Assembly (NCBI GenBank): GCA_965205385.1
Contig: CBDBGS010000007.1
Coordinates: 186,001 to 250,000, forward strand
DNA from: CATOSP01 sp965205385
GTDB lineage: Bacteria > Chloroflexota > Dehalococcoidia > Lucifugimonadales > UBA3495
Length of the DNA: 64,000 nt
Direction: 5' to 3'
This document shows, one piece after another, positions 52,238-59,006 of the stretch. The notes beneath the pieces were generated by a model. It saw only the letters and a list, made by a program, of their open reading frames with translations. It did not search any database and was not told where the DNA came from. The position numbers and the translations under genes are program-made. How positions within the stretch are numbered: position 1 is the first letter of the stretch; every line of letters starts with the position of its first letter.

Positions 52238-52394
52238 CTAGGAGTCTGTCCGATATTTAATGATGGCAACGCATATCGGCGATGATGGCTTTCACAGCAA
52301 CGCTATTGGTTCATGTGTAGGTCTATTTAGTAAACGCCAAACCGATTACCAACGATTATAGTATTCGAGGTCGAATCTTTGGACAGGCTCCTAG
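52238..52394. mobile_element. MITE-like element, 157 bp with inverted ends
   Basis: The left end CTAGGAGTCTGTCCGATA (52238-52255) and the right end, read inward, CTAGGAGCCTGTCCAAAG (52377-52394) share a 16-bp imperfect inverted repeat. TA lies at both outer edges and may be the target duplication. The interior is AT-rich and noncoding. The ends resemble those of IS5- and IS1182-type elements, but this is not decisive. Confidence 0.65.
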
Positions 52395-52471
52395 GCGGGG
52401 GGGCATGGCGGACCATCGCCGTTCATAGGGACGGGGATTGCCGGTTATTGGTCACCTGCTTACGCTGCGGC

Positions 52472-52489
52472 GTATACCAGTAGGTATAC
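52472..52489. promoter_or_regulatory. Perfect palindrome GTATACC-AGTA-GGTATAC
   Basis: A 7-bp stem with 4-bp loop in a gene-free stretch 127 bp from the tRNA-Ser gene. It could be an operator or a small hairpin; no gene can be assigned to it. Confidence 0.35.
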
Positions 52490-52615
52490 TAATTTCTGCA
52501 GACTACCCTGGAATCCCCCTGCCCTTATAGACCACAGTGGAGCGGTTTGTGATACAAATATCGTAGCTGAAGAGGGGCAAGAGGTGAGGAATTGGGACTA
52601 ACTAAAAGAGGTTGA

Positions 52616-52707
52616 TGGCGGAGGGAATGGGATTCGAACCCATGAGCCCGTTTTCACAGGCTAAGCGCTTAGCAGGCGCCCGCACTAGGCCACTATGCGA
52701 TCCCTCC
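52616..52707 (-). tRNA. tRNA-Ser (GCT)
   Basis: A 92-nt type II tRNA with a long variable arm: acceptor GGAGGGA pairs with TCCCTCC, D-arm TAGTGGCCTAGTGC, anticodon loop around GCT, variable arm near TTAGCCTGTGAAAACGGGCT, T-loop GGTTCGAATCC, encoded CCA (TGG on the plus strand, 52616-52618). Confidence 0.95.
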
Positions 52708-52718
52708 GTGTGGGCTAC

Positions 52719-52747
52719 ATGTTATCAAATGCCCCCATACCCATCAA
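52719..52747 (-). promoter_or_regulatory. Promoter of tRNA-Ser
   Basis: Minus strand TTGATG (52742-52747), 17-nt spacer, TAACAT (52719-52724), ending 11 nt before the tRNA. Good match to sigma70. Confidence 0.65.
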
Positions 52748-53078
52748 TACTCCTGCGTCCAGGGCTACTAACACTTACCATCCGGAACCATTCCGCCCAT
52801 ACTTGTTTGGACCCATGATTACGAGGGAACACCCAGCGTGGCTAGGGGTCAGTCGGGCTTCGGCGCGGGGACGCCGGGTTATTGGGCGCGCCCCAGGATC
52901 GAAGGTCTAGGACCGTTGGAGGAGCCGAGAGGGCGCTGGGGGGCGGGGCGGGAAGGCTCTGACGGAATCGGGAGAACTGCTACCGTGAGGCGTCGTAGAG
53001 TGCCGGCATTTTGGCAACGTGTTGGGTACTTACCGGAATAATATTACTTATTACGCCATCCGCTGCCGAGCTACGGGA

Positions 53079-53107
53079 TTGACAGCCGAAACACGCTACA
53101 ATATGAT
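53079..53107 (+). promoter_or_regulatory. Sigma70-type promoter for the Lrp gene
   Basis: TTGACA (53079-53084), 17-nt spacer, TATGAT (53102-53107): near-consensus in both boxes and spacing. The start site should fall near 53114. Confidence 0.8.
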
Positions 53108-53110
53108 TGA

Positions 53111-53131
53111 TTGTGTCACACTAGGGCACAA
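53111..53131. promoter_or_regulatory. Candidate autoregulatory operator
   Basis: TTGTG (53111-53115) and CACAA (53127-53131) form an inverted repeat overlapping the expected transcription start, 21 bp before ATG 53152. Lrp/AsnC regulators often bind their own promoters, so self-repression is plausible. Confidence 0.5.
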
Positions 53132-53151
53132 AAATAGAGGAGTTGGCACTA

Positions 53152-53592
53152 ATGGACGAACTGGACCGCAGGATCATCAGCCTGTTGCAGATGGACGGCA
53201 GGGCATCCAACGCCAAGATCGCCCGGGAGGTTGGGGTCAGCGAAGGGACCGTGCGCAGACGTTTGCGCCGGCTGATCCAAGACGACGTCGTAAAAGTTAT
53301 CGCGGTGCCCAATTTGGAGAAACTCGGCTACGCGACCACCGCCCTGATCGGTTTGCAAACCGGCCCGGGGAAGTCCGACGCCGTGGCCGAGTCGATCGCG
53401 GGCCTGGACGAAGCCCATTACGTGGCTATTACCACTGGAGCATACGACGTATTCATCTGGGCCGGCTTAGAGTCGGCGGAGAGCCTGGGGACTTTCCTTC
53501 GGACCAAGATAGGCACGATAGACGGAGTGCAACGCACCGAGACATTCGTGAACCTGGCAATTAAGAAACGCACCTACGGGCTGGTGCTCTAA
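53152..53592 (+). CDS. Lrp/AsnC-family transcriptional regulator
   Basis: A protein of 146 residues. The N-terminal helix-turn-helix is LDRRIISLLQMDGRASNAKIAREVGVSEGTVRRRL. The C-terminal RAM (ligand-binding) domain spans about 65-146 (TTALIGLQTGPGKSDAVAESIAG, then the YDVFIWAGLES strand). Binds amino-acid-like effectors. ATG 53152 is chosen because TTG 53143 is directly fused to the GAGGAG RBS, whereas 53152 has correct spacing. Monocistronic with its own promoter and a candidate operator. The next gene (ferredoxin) is 196 bp downstream with a separate promoter. Confidence 0.88.
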   Translation: MDELDRRIISLLQMDGRASNAKIAREVGVSEGTVRRRLRRLIQDDVVKVIAVPNLEKLGYATTALIGLQTGPGKSDAVAESIAGLDEAHYVAITTGAYDVFIWAGLESAESLGTFLRTKIGTIDGVQRTETFVNLAIKKRTYGLVL

Positions 53593-53696
53593 TCTGAGGT
53601 ATATAGTTCTCGTTTGACCTGCGGCCGCCATAGAATTGAGTGGGTCCTGAGCCTGGTTCCGGCTACACGAGTCAAGTATCCTAAATTCCGGGCCTA

Positions 53697-53705
53697 TGCT
53701 ATAAT
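53697..53705 (+). promoter_or_regulatory. Extended -10 element for the ferredoxin gene
   Basis: TGCTATAAT: TATAAT at 53700-53705 with the TGn extension, 84 nt before ATG 53789. No good -35 is seen. Confidence 0.5.
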
Positions 53706-53788
53706 TTTCGGGTAGAGTGCCGAGGGGATGAGTCCCATAAGCGGCGCGACTTTACCACAACCGCTAATTCCAAAAGGAGCGATCCAGA

Positions 53789-54058
53789 ATGACCTATATA
53801 ATCGCCGAGCCTTGCGTGGGTTTAAAAGATTCGGCTTGCGTCGATGTTTGCCCGGTGGACTGCATTTACACCCGGGATGAGGACGACATGTTCTACATCA
53901 GCCCGGATGAGTGCATCGATTGCGCCGCATGTGAGCCGGTGTGTCCCGTGACAGCCATCTTCGCCGAAGACGCGGTCCCGCAGGAATGGCACCAATACAT
54001 TCAGATGAATTACGATTATTTTAAGAACAACGATCCTGCGGACCTAAAGCGTAAGTAG
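53789..54058 (+). CDS. fdxA: 7Fe ferredoxin (3Fe-4S plus 4Fe-4S)
   Basis: A protein of 89 residues. Cysteines are at 9, 17, 21, 25, 42, 45, 48 and 52. The spacing C-x7-C-x3-C-x3-C-P ... C-x2-C-x2-C-x3-C-P matches 7Fe ferredoxins: Cys9, 17 and 52 would hold the 3Fe-4S cluster and Cys21, 42, 45 and 48 the 4Fe-4S cluster, with Cys25 free. It is an electron carrier for oxidoreductases; LLM or other flavin enzymes here could use it, but no direct evidence links them. AAGGAG precedes the ATG and a strong terminator follows. Confidence 0.93.
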   Translation: MTYIIAEPCVGLKDSACVDVCPVDCIYTRDEDDMFYISPDECIDCAACEPVCPVTAIFAEDAVPQEWHQYIQMNYDYFKNNDPADLKRK

Positions 54059-54096
54059 GTTCCGCTCCCGTCAAAAATTCCCTAATGCCGAGCATG

Positions 54097-54133
54097 AAAA
54101 AACCTTTGAAGAGGTCCCCTTCAAAGGTTTTTT
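54097..54133. terminator. Bidirectional intrinsic terminator
   Basis: AAAAAACCTTTGAAG (54097-54111) pairs perfectly with CTTCAAAGGTTTTTT (54119-54133). A 7-nt loop separates them, and the A/T ends provide a T run in both directions. It ends the ferredoxin transcript and the convergent HemQ-like gene. Confidence 0.92.
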
Positions 54134-54152
54134 CTGTCGCGCGCCCTAGCCG

Positions 54153-54854
54153 TTAACCGAGGTCGTCCAGGCATTCCTCCAGCGGCTTGTTGATGCACGT
54201 GAATATCGGGGTGTCCCGTTCTGTAAAAGGCCTCGCCTCGGACTCTCTCAGGTCGGACACCAGATCTATAAAGCTCGCCGGGTCGTCGGATTCAAACCCC
54301 AGCACGAACTCCTGATCGTCGATGCCGAATGAGTAGGCCGTGCTTATCTTTACGTCGGGGTAGCGGTGCCCAATGGTGAAGTGCTCCCGCATGAGCCGTT
54401 GGCGTTCTTCCATCGGGAGCTGGTACCAGTCGTGGGTCTTGACGAAGGGGTAGAGGAAAAGGTATTTGCGGCCGATGATGCGCATAGCGCTAGACCTACC
54501 TTCCTGGCCTTCGTGTTGGTGAGTGTCCACATAAGGTGAGCGGCGGGTCATAGCCAGGTAGGAATGGGGCACCTCCAGGTATTTTCCCAGCTCGGTATGG
54601 TTAATGCGGGCCATAAGCTCGTTGATGGGCTCCAGGTCGTGTGCAATCTTCCAGAGGGCGAAGTCCACGTCCCCGCGCGTACCCACGAGGCTATAGCTGG
54701 CCATCGTGACTCGGTCGGACCACTCGGCCACGACCTCGCAGAACTCGCGTTTGCTGTGGGACCGCTCCCCCGGCGGCAGCCGCCGCCATTCTGGAGCGAC
54801 CTTGAAGAATGAATACTTAACGAAGTCCCGCCTGCCTTCCTGAGACGCGGTCAT
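54153..54854 (-). CDS. Chlorite dismutase-family protein (coproheme decarboxylase/HemQ-like)
   Basis: A protein of 233 residues from ATG 54854 (GGAGG about 8 nt upstream; ATG 54860 is too close). Two tandem ferredoxin-like halves: FVKYSFFKVAPEWRRLPPGERSHSKREF, then SYSLVGTRGDVDFALWKI, and in the second half KYLFLYPFVKTHDWYQLPMEERQRLMREHF, typical of chlorite dismutase-like proteins of Gram-positive type that decarboxylate coproheme to heme b. The functional Tyr and the proximal His segment appear to lie in LFLYPFVKTHDWYQL. No other heme genes are nearby. A longer frame extending to 55652 exists but its extra part is antisense to the NHL gene. Confidence 0.82.
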   Translation of the reverse strand: MTASQEGRRDFVKYSFFKVAPEWRRLPPGERSHSKREFCEVVAEWSDRVTMASYSLVGTRGDVDFALWKIAHDLEPINELMARINHTELGKYLEVPHSYLAMTRRSPYVDTHQHEGQEGRSSAMRIIGRKYLFLYPFVKTHDWYQLPMEERQRLMREHFTIGHRYPDVKISTAYSFGIDDQEFVLGFESDDPASFIDLVSDLRESEARPFTERDTPIFTCINKPLEECLDDLG

Positions 54855-55034
54855 TATCATGCCCTCCGATGTCCAGATGCCCTTCCCGCAATGATAGCAA
54901 CCTCTAGCCTTGCGTGACAATGTGACCCTATGCGCTCCGGTTGGGGCACGATGTGAGCGGGAGACATTACCACTGGTTGCAGGCGAGGCCGCAGGTGCTA
55001 AAATCCAATCCGAGAATAACAATTGAGAGGTGAC

Positions 55035-55988
55035 ATGATGGTTGAAATGGGGACCGGGGAATATACCTACGAGGTGGCCGAGGGATGGGGAACCCTGCCG
55101 GACGGTTGGTCGTTCAAAGAAGCGGCGGCAGTCGGCGTGGACTCCAACGACAATGTGTACGTATTCAACCGGGGCGAGCATCCCATGATGGTGTTCGACC
55201 GGGAGGGCAATTTTCTGCGCTCCTGGGGAGAGGGAGTTTTCCCACGGGCGCACGGTATCACCATAATGCCCGACGACACCATCTTCGCCTCCGATGACGG
55301 CGACCACACCGTGAGGAAGTGCACTCTCGATGGGCAGGTGTTGTTCACGTTGGGAGTTAGCGGAAAGCCCGCGCCGTTTATGAGCGGAGATCCTTTCAAT
55401 CGCTGCACACACGTAGCTATGGACCCGAGCACCGGCGAGTTCTATGTCTCGGATGGTTATGGCAACGCCAGAGTGCACAAGTACTCTCCAGACGGGAATC
55501 ACTTGTTTTCCTGGGGTGAGTCCGGCACCGGTCCTGGCCAGTTCAACATCGCCCACAACGTCTGTACCGACAAGGACGGTTGGGTCTACGTGGCAGACCG
55601 TGAGAACCACCGCGTTCAGGTGTTTGATAAGAACGGGAAGTTCGAGACCCAATGGACCAATATGGCCCGCCCGTGCGGCCTGTATATCGATAAGTCGGGA
55701 GACCAGCGGGTCTATGTGGGAGAGCTGGGCGTGGCCATCGGCCCAAACTCCCAGGCCTACGGGTTAGGGCCTAGGATCACCATTATGGATATCCAGGGCA
55801 ACGAATTGATGCGCCTGGGCGACGGCCCGGAAGGCGAAGCGCCGGGCCAGTTCATCGCGCCTCACGGCGTCTGCATCGACTCCCATGGCGACATCTATGT
55901 CGGGGAGGTGTCGTGGACCCATACCGGTAGCCTGCTCAACCCGCCGAGGGAGATACGTTCGTTGCAAAAGCTCGTGAAGAAGGGTTAG
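55035..55988 (+). CDS. NHL-repeat beta-propeller protein (PAL/6-bladed type)
   Basis: A protein of 317 residues, with repeated NHL-type blades: VGVDSNDNVYVFNRGEHPMMVFDREGNFLRSWG, ASDDGDHTVRKCTLDGQVLFTLG, VADRENHRVQVFDKNGKFETQW and GVCIDSHGDIYVGEV. Six blades are visible. This is the fold of peptidylamidoglycolate lyase, but no metal- or tyrosine-based active site can be ascribed with confidence; bacterial relatives are often just called NHL proteins. No signal peptide. Starts ATG 55035 (a Met repeats at 55038), with GAGAGGTGA upstream. ComB follows 33 bp later. Confidence 0.85.
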   Translation: MMVEMGTGEYTYEVAEGWGTLPDGWSFKEAAAVGVDSNDNVYVFNRGEHPMMVFDREGNFLRSWGEGVFPRAHGITIMPDDTIFASDDGDHTVRKCTLDGQVLFTLGVSGKPAPFMSGDPFNRCTHVAMDPSTGEFYVSDGYGNARVHKYSPDGNHLFSWGESGTGPGQFNIAHNVCTDKDGWVYVADRENHRVQVFDKNGKFETQWTNMARPCGLYIDKSGDQRVYVGELGVAIGPNSQAYGLGPRITIMDIQGNELMRLGDGPEGEAPGQFIAPHGVCIDSHGDIYVGEVSWTHTGSLLNPPREIRSLQKLVKKG

Positions 55989-56021
55989 CCGACCCACCCA
56001 AATCTGGTCTGGGGGATACAC

Positions 56022-56714
56022 ATGGAAGTCCGTCTGGGTAGCCTTGTCCGGGATGCCGAAGAAGCGGAAGGCGTGGTTATCATTATCGATGTGTTCCGCG
56101 CCTTCACCACTGCCGCCATCGCCTTCGACCGCGGAGTCACCCAGATTATTCTCGTCGCCGAGGTCGAAGAGGCGTTGGAGCTTCATGGCAAGGGTGTCGG
56201 CGATCTGGTGATGGGTGAGGTGGACGGCAAGCGCCCCGACGGGTTCGACATGGGCAACTCACCCTTCGAGATTACCCCCGTGGAGTTGGCGGGCAAGTCC
56301 ATAGTCCAGTCCACCAGGGCCGGAACGGTTGGGGTTGCCGCTGCGACCCGGGCGGACAGCGTCTACCTGGGATCGTTCGTCGTGGCCCAAGCAACGGTGG
56401 ACGCGATTCGCAAGGAAGACCCGGCCCTGGTGTCGATCATCGCGATGGGAGACCAGGGCCGGGTGCGGTCTGACGAAGACGAGCACTGCGCCCTTTACCT
56501 GCGGAATTTATTGGAGGGACGCAACCCTGACCCGGCAGCCGTCCGCAGTCTGATTATGGAAGGCGGGGCCACGCAGAAATTCTTTGACGAAAGTCAGCCC
56601 CAGTTTCATCCGGAAGACGTGGACCTGGCGCTAGAGGTGAACAGGTACCCCTTTGCCATGAAGGTTACGCGGGAGGACGGGGCGTTAGTGGCGCGGAAGC
56701 TTCCTGTAGGATAA
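56022..56714 (+). CDS. comB: 2-phosphosulfolactate phosphatase family (ComB)
   Basis: A protein of 230 residues with the ComB pattern: VVIIIDVFRAFTTAAIAFDRGVTQIILV, GEVDGKRPDGFDMGNSPFEI, STRAGTVGVAAATRADSVYLGSF, and SDEDEHCALYLRNLLEG. ComB dephosphorylates 2-phosphosulfolactate in coenzyme M synthesis, but bacterial homologues are common outside that pathway and their substrate is unclear. No other ComA-E gene is nearby, so the pathway assignment is tentative. Confidence 0.85.
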   Translation: MEVRLGSLVRDAEEAEGVVIIIDVFRAFTTAAIAFDRGVTQIILVAEVEEALELHGKGVGDLVMGEVDGKRPDGFDMGNSPFEITPVELAGKSIVQSTRAGTVGVAAATRADSVYLGSFVVAQATVDAIRKEDPALVSIIAMGDQGRVRSDEDEHCALYLRNLLEGRNPDPAAVRSLIMEGGATQKFFDESQPQFHPEDVDLALEVNRYPFAMKVTREDGALVARKLPVG

Positions 56715-56744
56715 TCAGTTTTATTAAGGACTCTTTGTGACCCT

Positions 56745-56942
56745 GTGCCACCCAAAGTAAGAGAGCTGATTTCACAACTAGAGCGAGCCGGGTTCGTAAA
56801 CCGGGGAGGTAGAGGGAGTCATAGAAATTTCGCTCATCCGTCTCTGCCGACGCCTTTGACGATTTCTGGCAATCCTGGCAACGACGCTAGTCCATATCAA
56901 ATCCGCGCAGTACGAAGAGCAATTGAAGAGGCCGCCAAGTGA
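56745..56942 (+). CDS. HicA-type toxin (YcfA-like)
   Basis: A protein of 65 residues with the HicA fold: VRELISQLERAGFVNRGGRGSHRNF with catalytic His26, then HPSLPTPLTISGNPGNDASPYQIRAVRRAIEEA. It is more divergent from the hicA at 16497 than usual within a genome. GTG start, no clear RBS. It overlaps the next gene by four bases (GTGA at 56939-56942), a classic toxin-antitoxin arrangement. Confidence 0.85.
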   Translation: MPPKVRELISQLERAGFVNRGGRGSHRNFAHPSLPTPLTISGNPGNDASPYQIRAVRRAIEEAAK

Positions 56943-57178
56943 ATGATAGTGCGAGATATTTGAAGATTATTGAGTGGTCGGAGGAGGACAATTGCTATGT
57001 GGGGAGCGCTCCGGGATTGATGTATGGCGGATGCCATGGGCAGGATGAGAAGGAGGTCTTCGCCGAGCTGTGTCAGATAGTCGACGAAGTAATAGACCTA
57101 TACCTGGAAGACGGGAAGACTTTGCCTCCCCCGACCTCTGGACGTGACCTTGCCGCATTGATCGAGGGGCTCACTTAG
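56939..57178 (+). CDS. HicB-type antitoxin (N-terminal domain only)
   Basis: A 79-residue protein that matches the HicB RNase-H-like domain: YLKIIEWSEEDNCYVGSAPGLMYGGCHGQDEKEVFAELCQIVDEVIDLYLEDGKTLPPP. It lacks a DNA-binding C-terminal domain. It starts at GTG 56939 inside the stop of the toxin. Antitoxins of this short form bind HicA but do not repress via an HTH, so regulation may differ from the hicAB at 15990-16703. Confidence 0.82.
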   Translation: MNDSARYLKIIEWSEEDNCYVGSAPGLMYGGCHGQDEKEVFAELCQIVDEVIDLYLEDGKTLPPPTSGRDLAALIEGLT

Positions 57179-57184
57179 CAACGC

Positions 57185-58303
57185 TTATTGGAACCGCCGC
57201 GGGTCCAGCGCCTCCACTCCCGGCACGTCCGATTTACCGCTTAGGATGATGTCGGCCAACCCTTGGCTCATCCCGGAGCTCCATAGGATCCCCTTGCGTC
57301 CCGCTCCCGTGCCGACGTACAGGTTGTCCCAGCCGGGGACCTTGCCGACAATGGGCATCCCGTCGGCGGAGAGGGGGCGCAAACACGCGGTCTGGTGCAC
57401 CAATTCGGTGTCTACCAGGTTGGGCGCCATCATCAATAAGTCAGCCATGATCTTGTCCCTGGCTGCTGCCGTTGTCTCCTCATCGAAGCCCACTTCTTCC
57501 TCGGTGGTGCCCGCCCAGATGAGGCCGTCGGGTTTGGAGGATACGTAGCTACCGCTGTAGAAGATGGATGACTTGACCTGGATAGAAGCGTGTCTCAGCC
57601 GGAGTATCTGGCCCTTTAGCGGTGACACCGGGAGGTCTACGCCGCACCATTCAGACGCCTGGCCGGTCCAGGGACCCATGGCCAGCACTACCGCCCCGGC
57701 ATTCATCTGGCCGTCATCGGTCGACACGCCAAGGCACCGGCCACGGTCGCCGACCAGGACCCGGGCCCGGCGTAGCACCATGTCCGCACCAAGCTTCTCC
57801 GCAGACTGGGCCGCGGCGAGGGTGTACCGGTAGGGCTCCACCGAACCGGAGTTTTCCACATAAACACCCCCCACACATGCGGGGTTGACCTGGGGCTCCG
57901 CCTTCACCAGTTCTGTAGCGTCGAGCCACCTGGGGCGAAGCTCCTTTATGTCCTTTTGCCATTTGATAGCTTCTTTGAACACGGTGGCGTCGTCTTCTGA
58001 AAGGGCCAATTTGATTCTGCCGCCCAGTCGGAATTGAGGGTCCACGCCGGAGAACTCCTGAAGCTCGGCAGCCAGGGTAATGTGGCGTTGGTGAGACCAC
58101 AAGGTGAAGTCTAGCAGTGGGTCGGGAATTCCAGCCCCCTCGAGAGCCCCCATCTCACCGAATGCGAACCCGGAGGCGTGGCTTGCCACCGAATCGGCCT
58201 CCAGAATGGTCACAGTTGCGCCGCCTTTGGCCAGCAAATAGGCGGTCTGGCACCCCACGATGCCGCCGCCGATTACTACTACGTCCCGCGCTCCGGTGGT
58301 CAC
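57185..58303 (-). CDS. FAD-dependent oxidoreductase, DAO family
   Basis: A protein of 372 residues from GTG 58303 (AAGGAGG upstream). DVVVIGGGIVGCQTAYLLAKGGATVTILEAD is the FAD-binding start. SGFAFGEMGALEG and the C-terminal KGQILRLRHASIQVK and GWDNLYVGTGAGRKGILWSSGMSQGLADII match glycine-oxidase/sarcosine-oxidase-like DAO proteins. It oxidises an amine or amino acid. A longer TTG start at 58324 would overlap the RBS. Related to the paralog at 49963, but the two are not in the same operon. Confidence 0.9.
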   Translation of the reverse strand: MTTGARDVVVIGGGIVGCQTAYLLAKGGATVTILEADSVASHASGFAFGEMGALEGAGIPDPLLDFTLWSHQRHITLAAELQEFSGVDPQFRLGGRIKLALSEDDATVFKEAIKWQKDIKELRPRWLDATELVKAEPQVNPACVGGVYVENSGSVEPYRYTLAAAQSAEKLGADMVLRRARVLVGDRGRCLGVSTDDGQMNAGAVVLAMGPWTGQASEWCGVDLPVSPLKGQILRLRHASIQVKSSIFYSGSYVSSKPDGLIWAGTTEEEVGFDEETTAAARDKIMADLLMMAPNLVDTELVHQTACLRPLSADGMPIVGKVPGWDNLYVGTGAGRKGILWSSGMSQGLADIILSGKSDVPGVEALDPRRFQ

Positions 58304-58343
58304 GATGGCCTCCTTTCTGGGCAATGAATAGTCCCGATACCGC

Positions 58344-58724
58344 TCAACGCACCAACCTAACTTTTATTCCCAGGTCTAAAGCAGCCCATCCTCGGTCGGC
58401 AGTTAGCACACCGTATCCTAATCGAAGACCCAGGGCAATACAGGCTCGGTCTCCCAGAGACAGGCCGGCTGAGCGGGTCAAGGGCCGCAGCATACCCGCC
58501 GTGAATGCTTCGTCAGGATCAAAAGTCTCTAAGGTAAGGTTCAAACGTTCTAACACTGATTCGATATCTTCACCACGGTCTCCATCCTCTGCGAGCTTGG
58601 CTACCACTTCCGAAAAATTGACCGCGCTCATCACAGAGTCTGGCATCGCGTCCTGAACGACGTCGGCTCCCGGCTCACCGTTCAGAAACGCCATGAGCGC
58701 CGATGAGTCTAAGACCAGGGTCAT
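58344..58724 (-). CDS. vapC: PIN-domain toxin (VapC-type)
   Basis: A protein of 126 residues. The PIN fold has Asp6 in LVLDSSALMAFL, a Glu in SAVNFSEVVAKL, and the pair LSLGDRACIALGL (Asp) and GVLTADRGW (Asp), the acidic quartet that binds Mg. VapC-type RNases cleave tRNA or rRNA. It overlaps the antitoxin gene by 4 bp (58721-58724). The antitoxin gene is interrupted by an IS, so whether VapC is still under control is open. Confidence 0.88.
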   Translation of the reverse strand: MTLVLDSSALMAFLNGEPGADVVQDAMPDSVMSAVNFSEVVAKLAEDGDRGEDIESVLERLNLTLETFDPDEAFTAGMLRPLTRSAGLSLGDRACIALGLRLGYGVLTADRGWAALDLGIKVRLVR

Positions 58725-59006
58725 TCAGAGTCTGCCTCTCTGGCCTCTCTGGCCTCTCGGGCGGCCATGACTGCCTCGACGGCAGCGGCCGCCGCCCGCC
58801 GTTCATCGATGAGCTCTTCGGACAACATCCGCCCTTCCGGGTTGAGTCGGCGCACCATCTCCTGGGCCCGCTTGATAGCATGGGCGCGGGTATAGACTCT
58901 CAATTCCCCATCTTTCAGGGCTATGATCACCTCGTCACCGGCTTCAACACCTAGCGCCTGGCGGAACTTTTCCGGTATGGCTACTGCGCCGCCGCTGCCT
59001 AGAAAC
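58721..59006 (-). pseudogene. vapB: 3' part of a VapB/AbrB-type antitoxin, 5' end displaced by an IS
   Basis: The segment from 59006 down to 58721 encodes FLGSGGAVAIPEKFRQALG, then an AbrB-like strand (VIIALKDGELRVYTRAHAIKR), then a charged helical tail. The first ten codons (METEAVKLET) lie 1.85 kb away at 60858-60886, on the other side of an IS1182-type element. Joining the halves at the palindrome CTAGAAAC/GTTTCTAG restores a continuous frame. A longer frame exists from ATG 59077 inside the IS and would give an antitoxin with a foreign 23-residue N-terminus, so a product may still be made. Confidence 0.85.

Noticed and set aside
54153..55652. A 499-codon frame covering the HemQ-like gene and the NHL gene on the opposite strand
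   Set aside because: Only the 54153-54854 part matches a known family; the rest is antisense to a clear NHL-repeat gene and has no RBS at its start.
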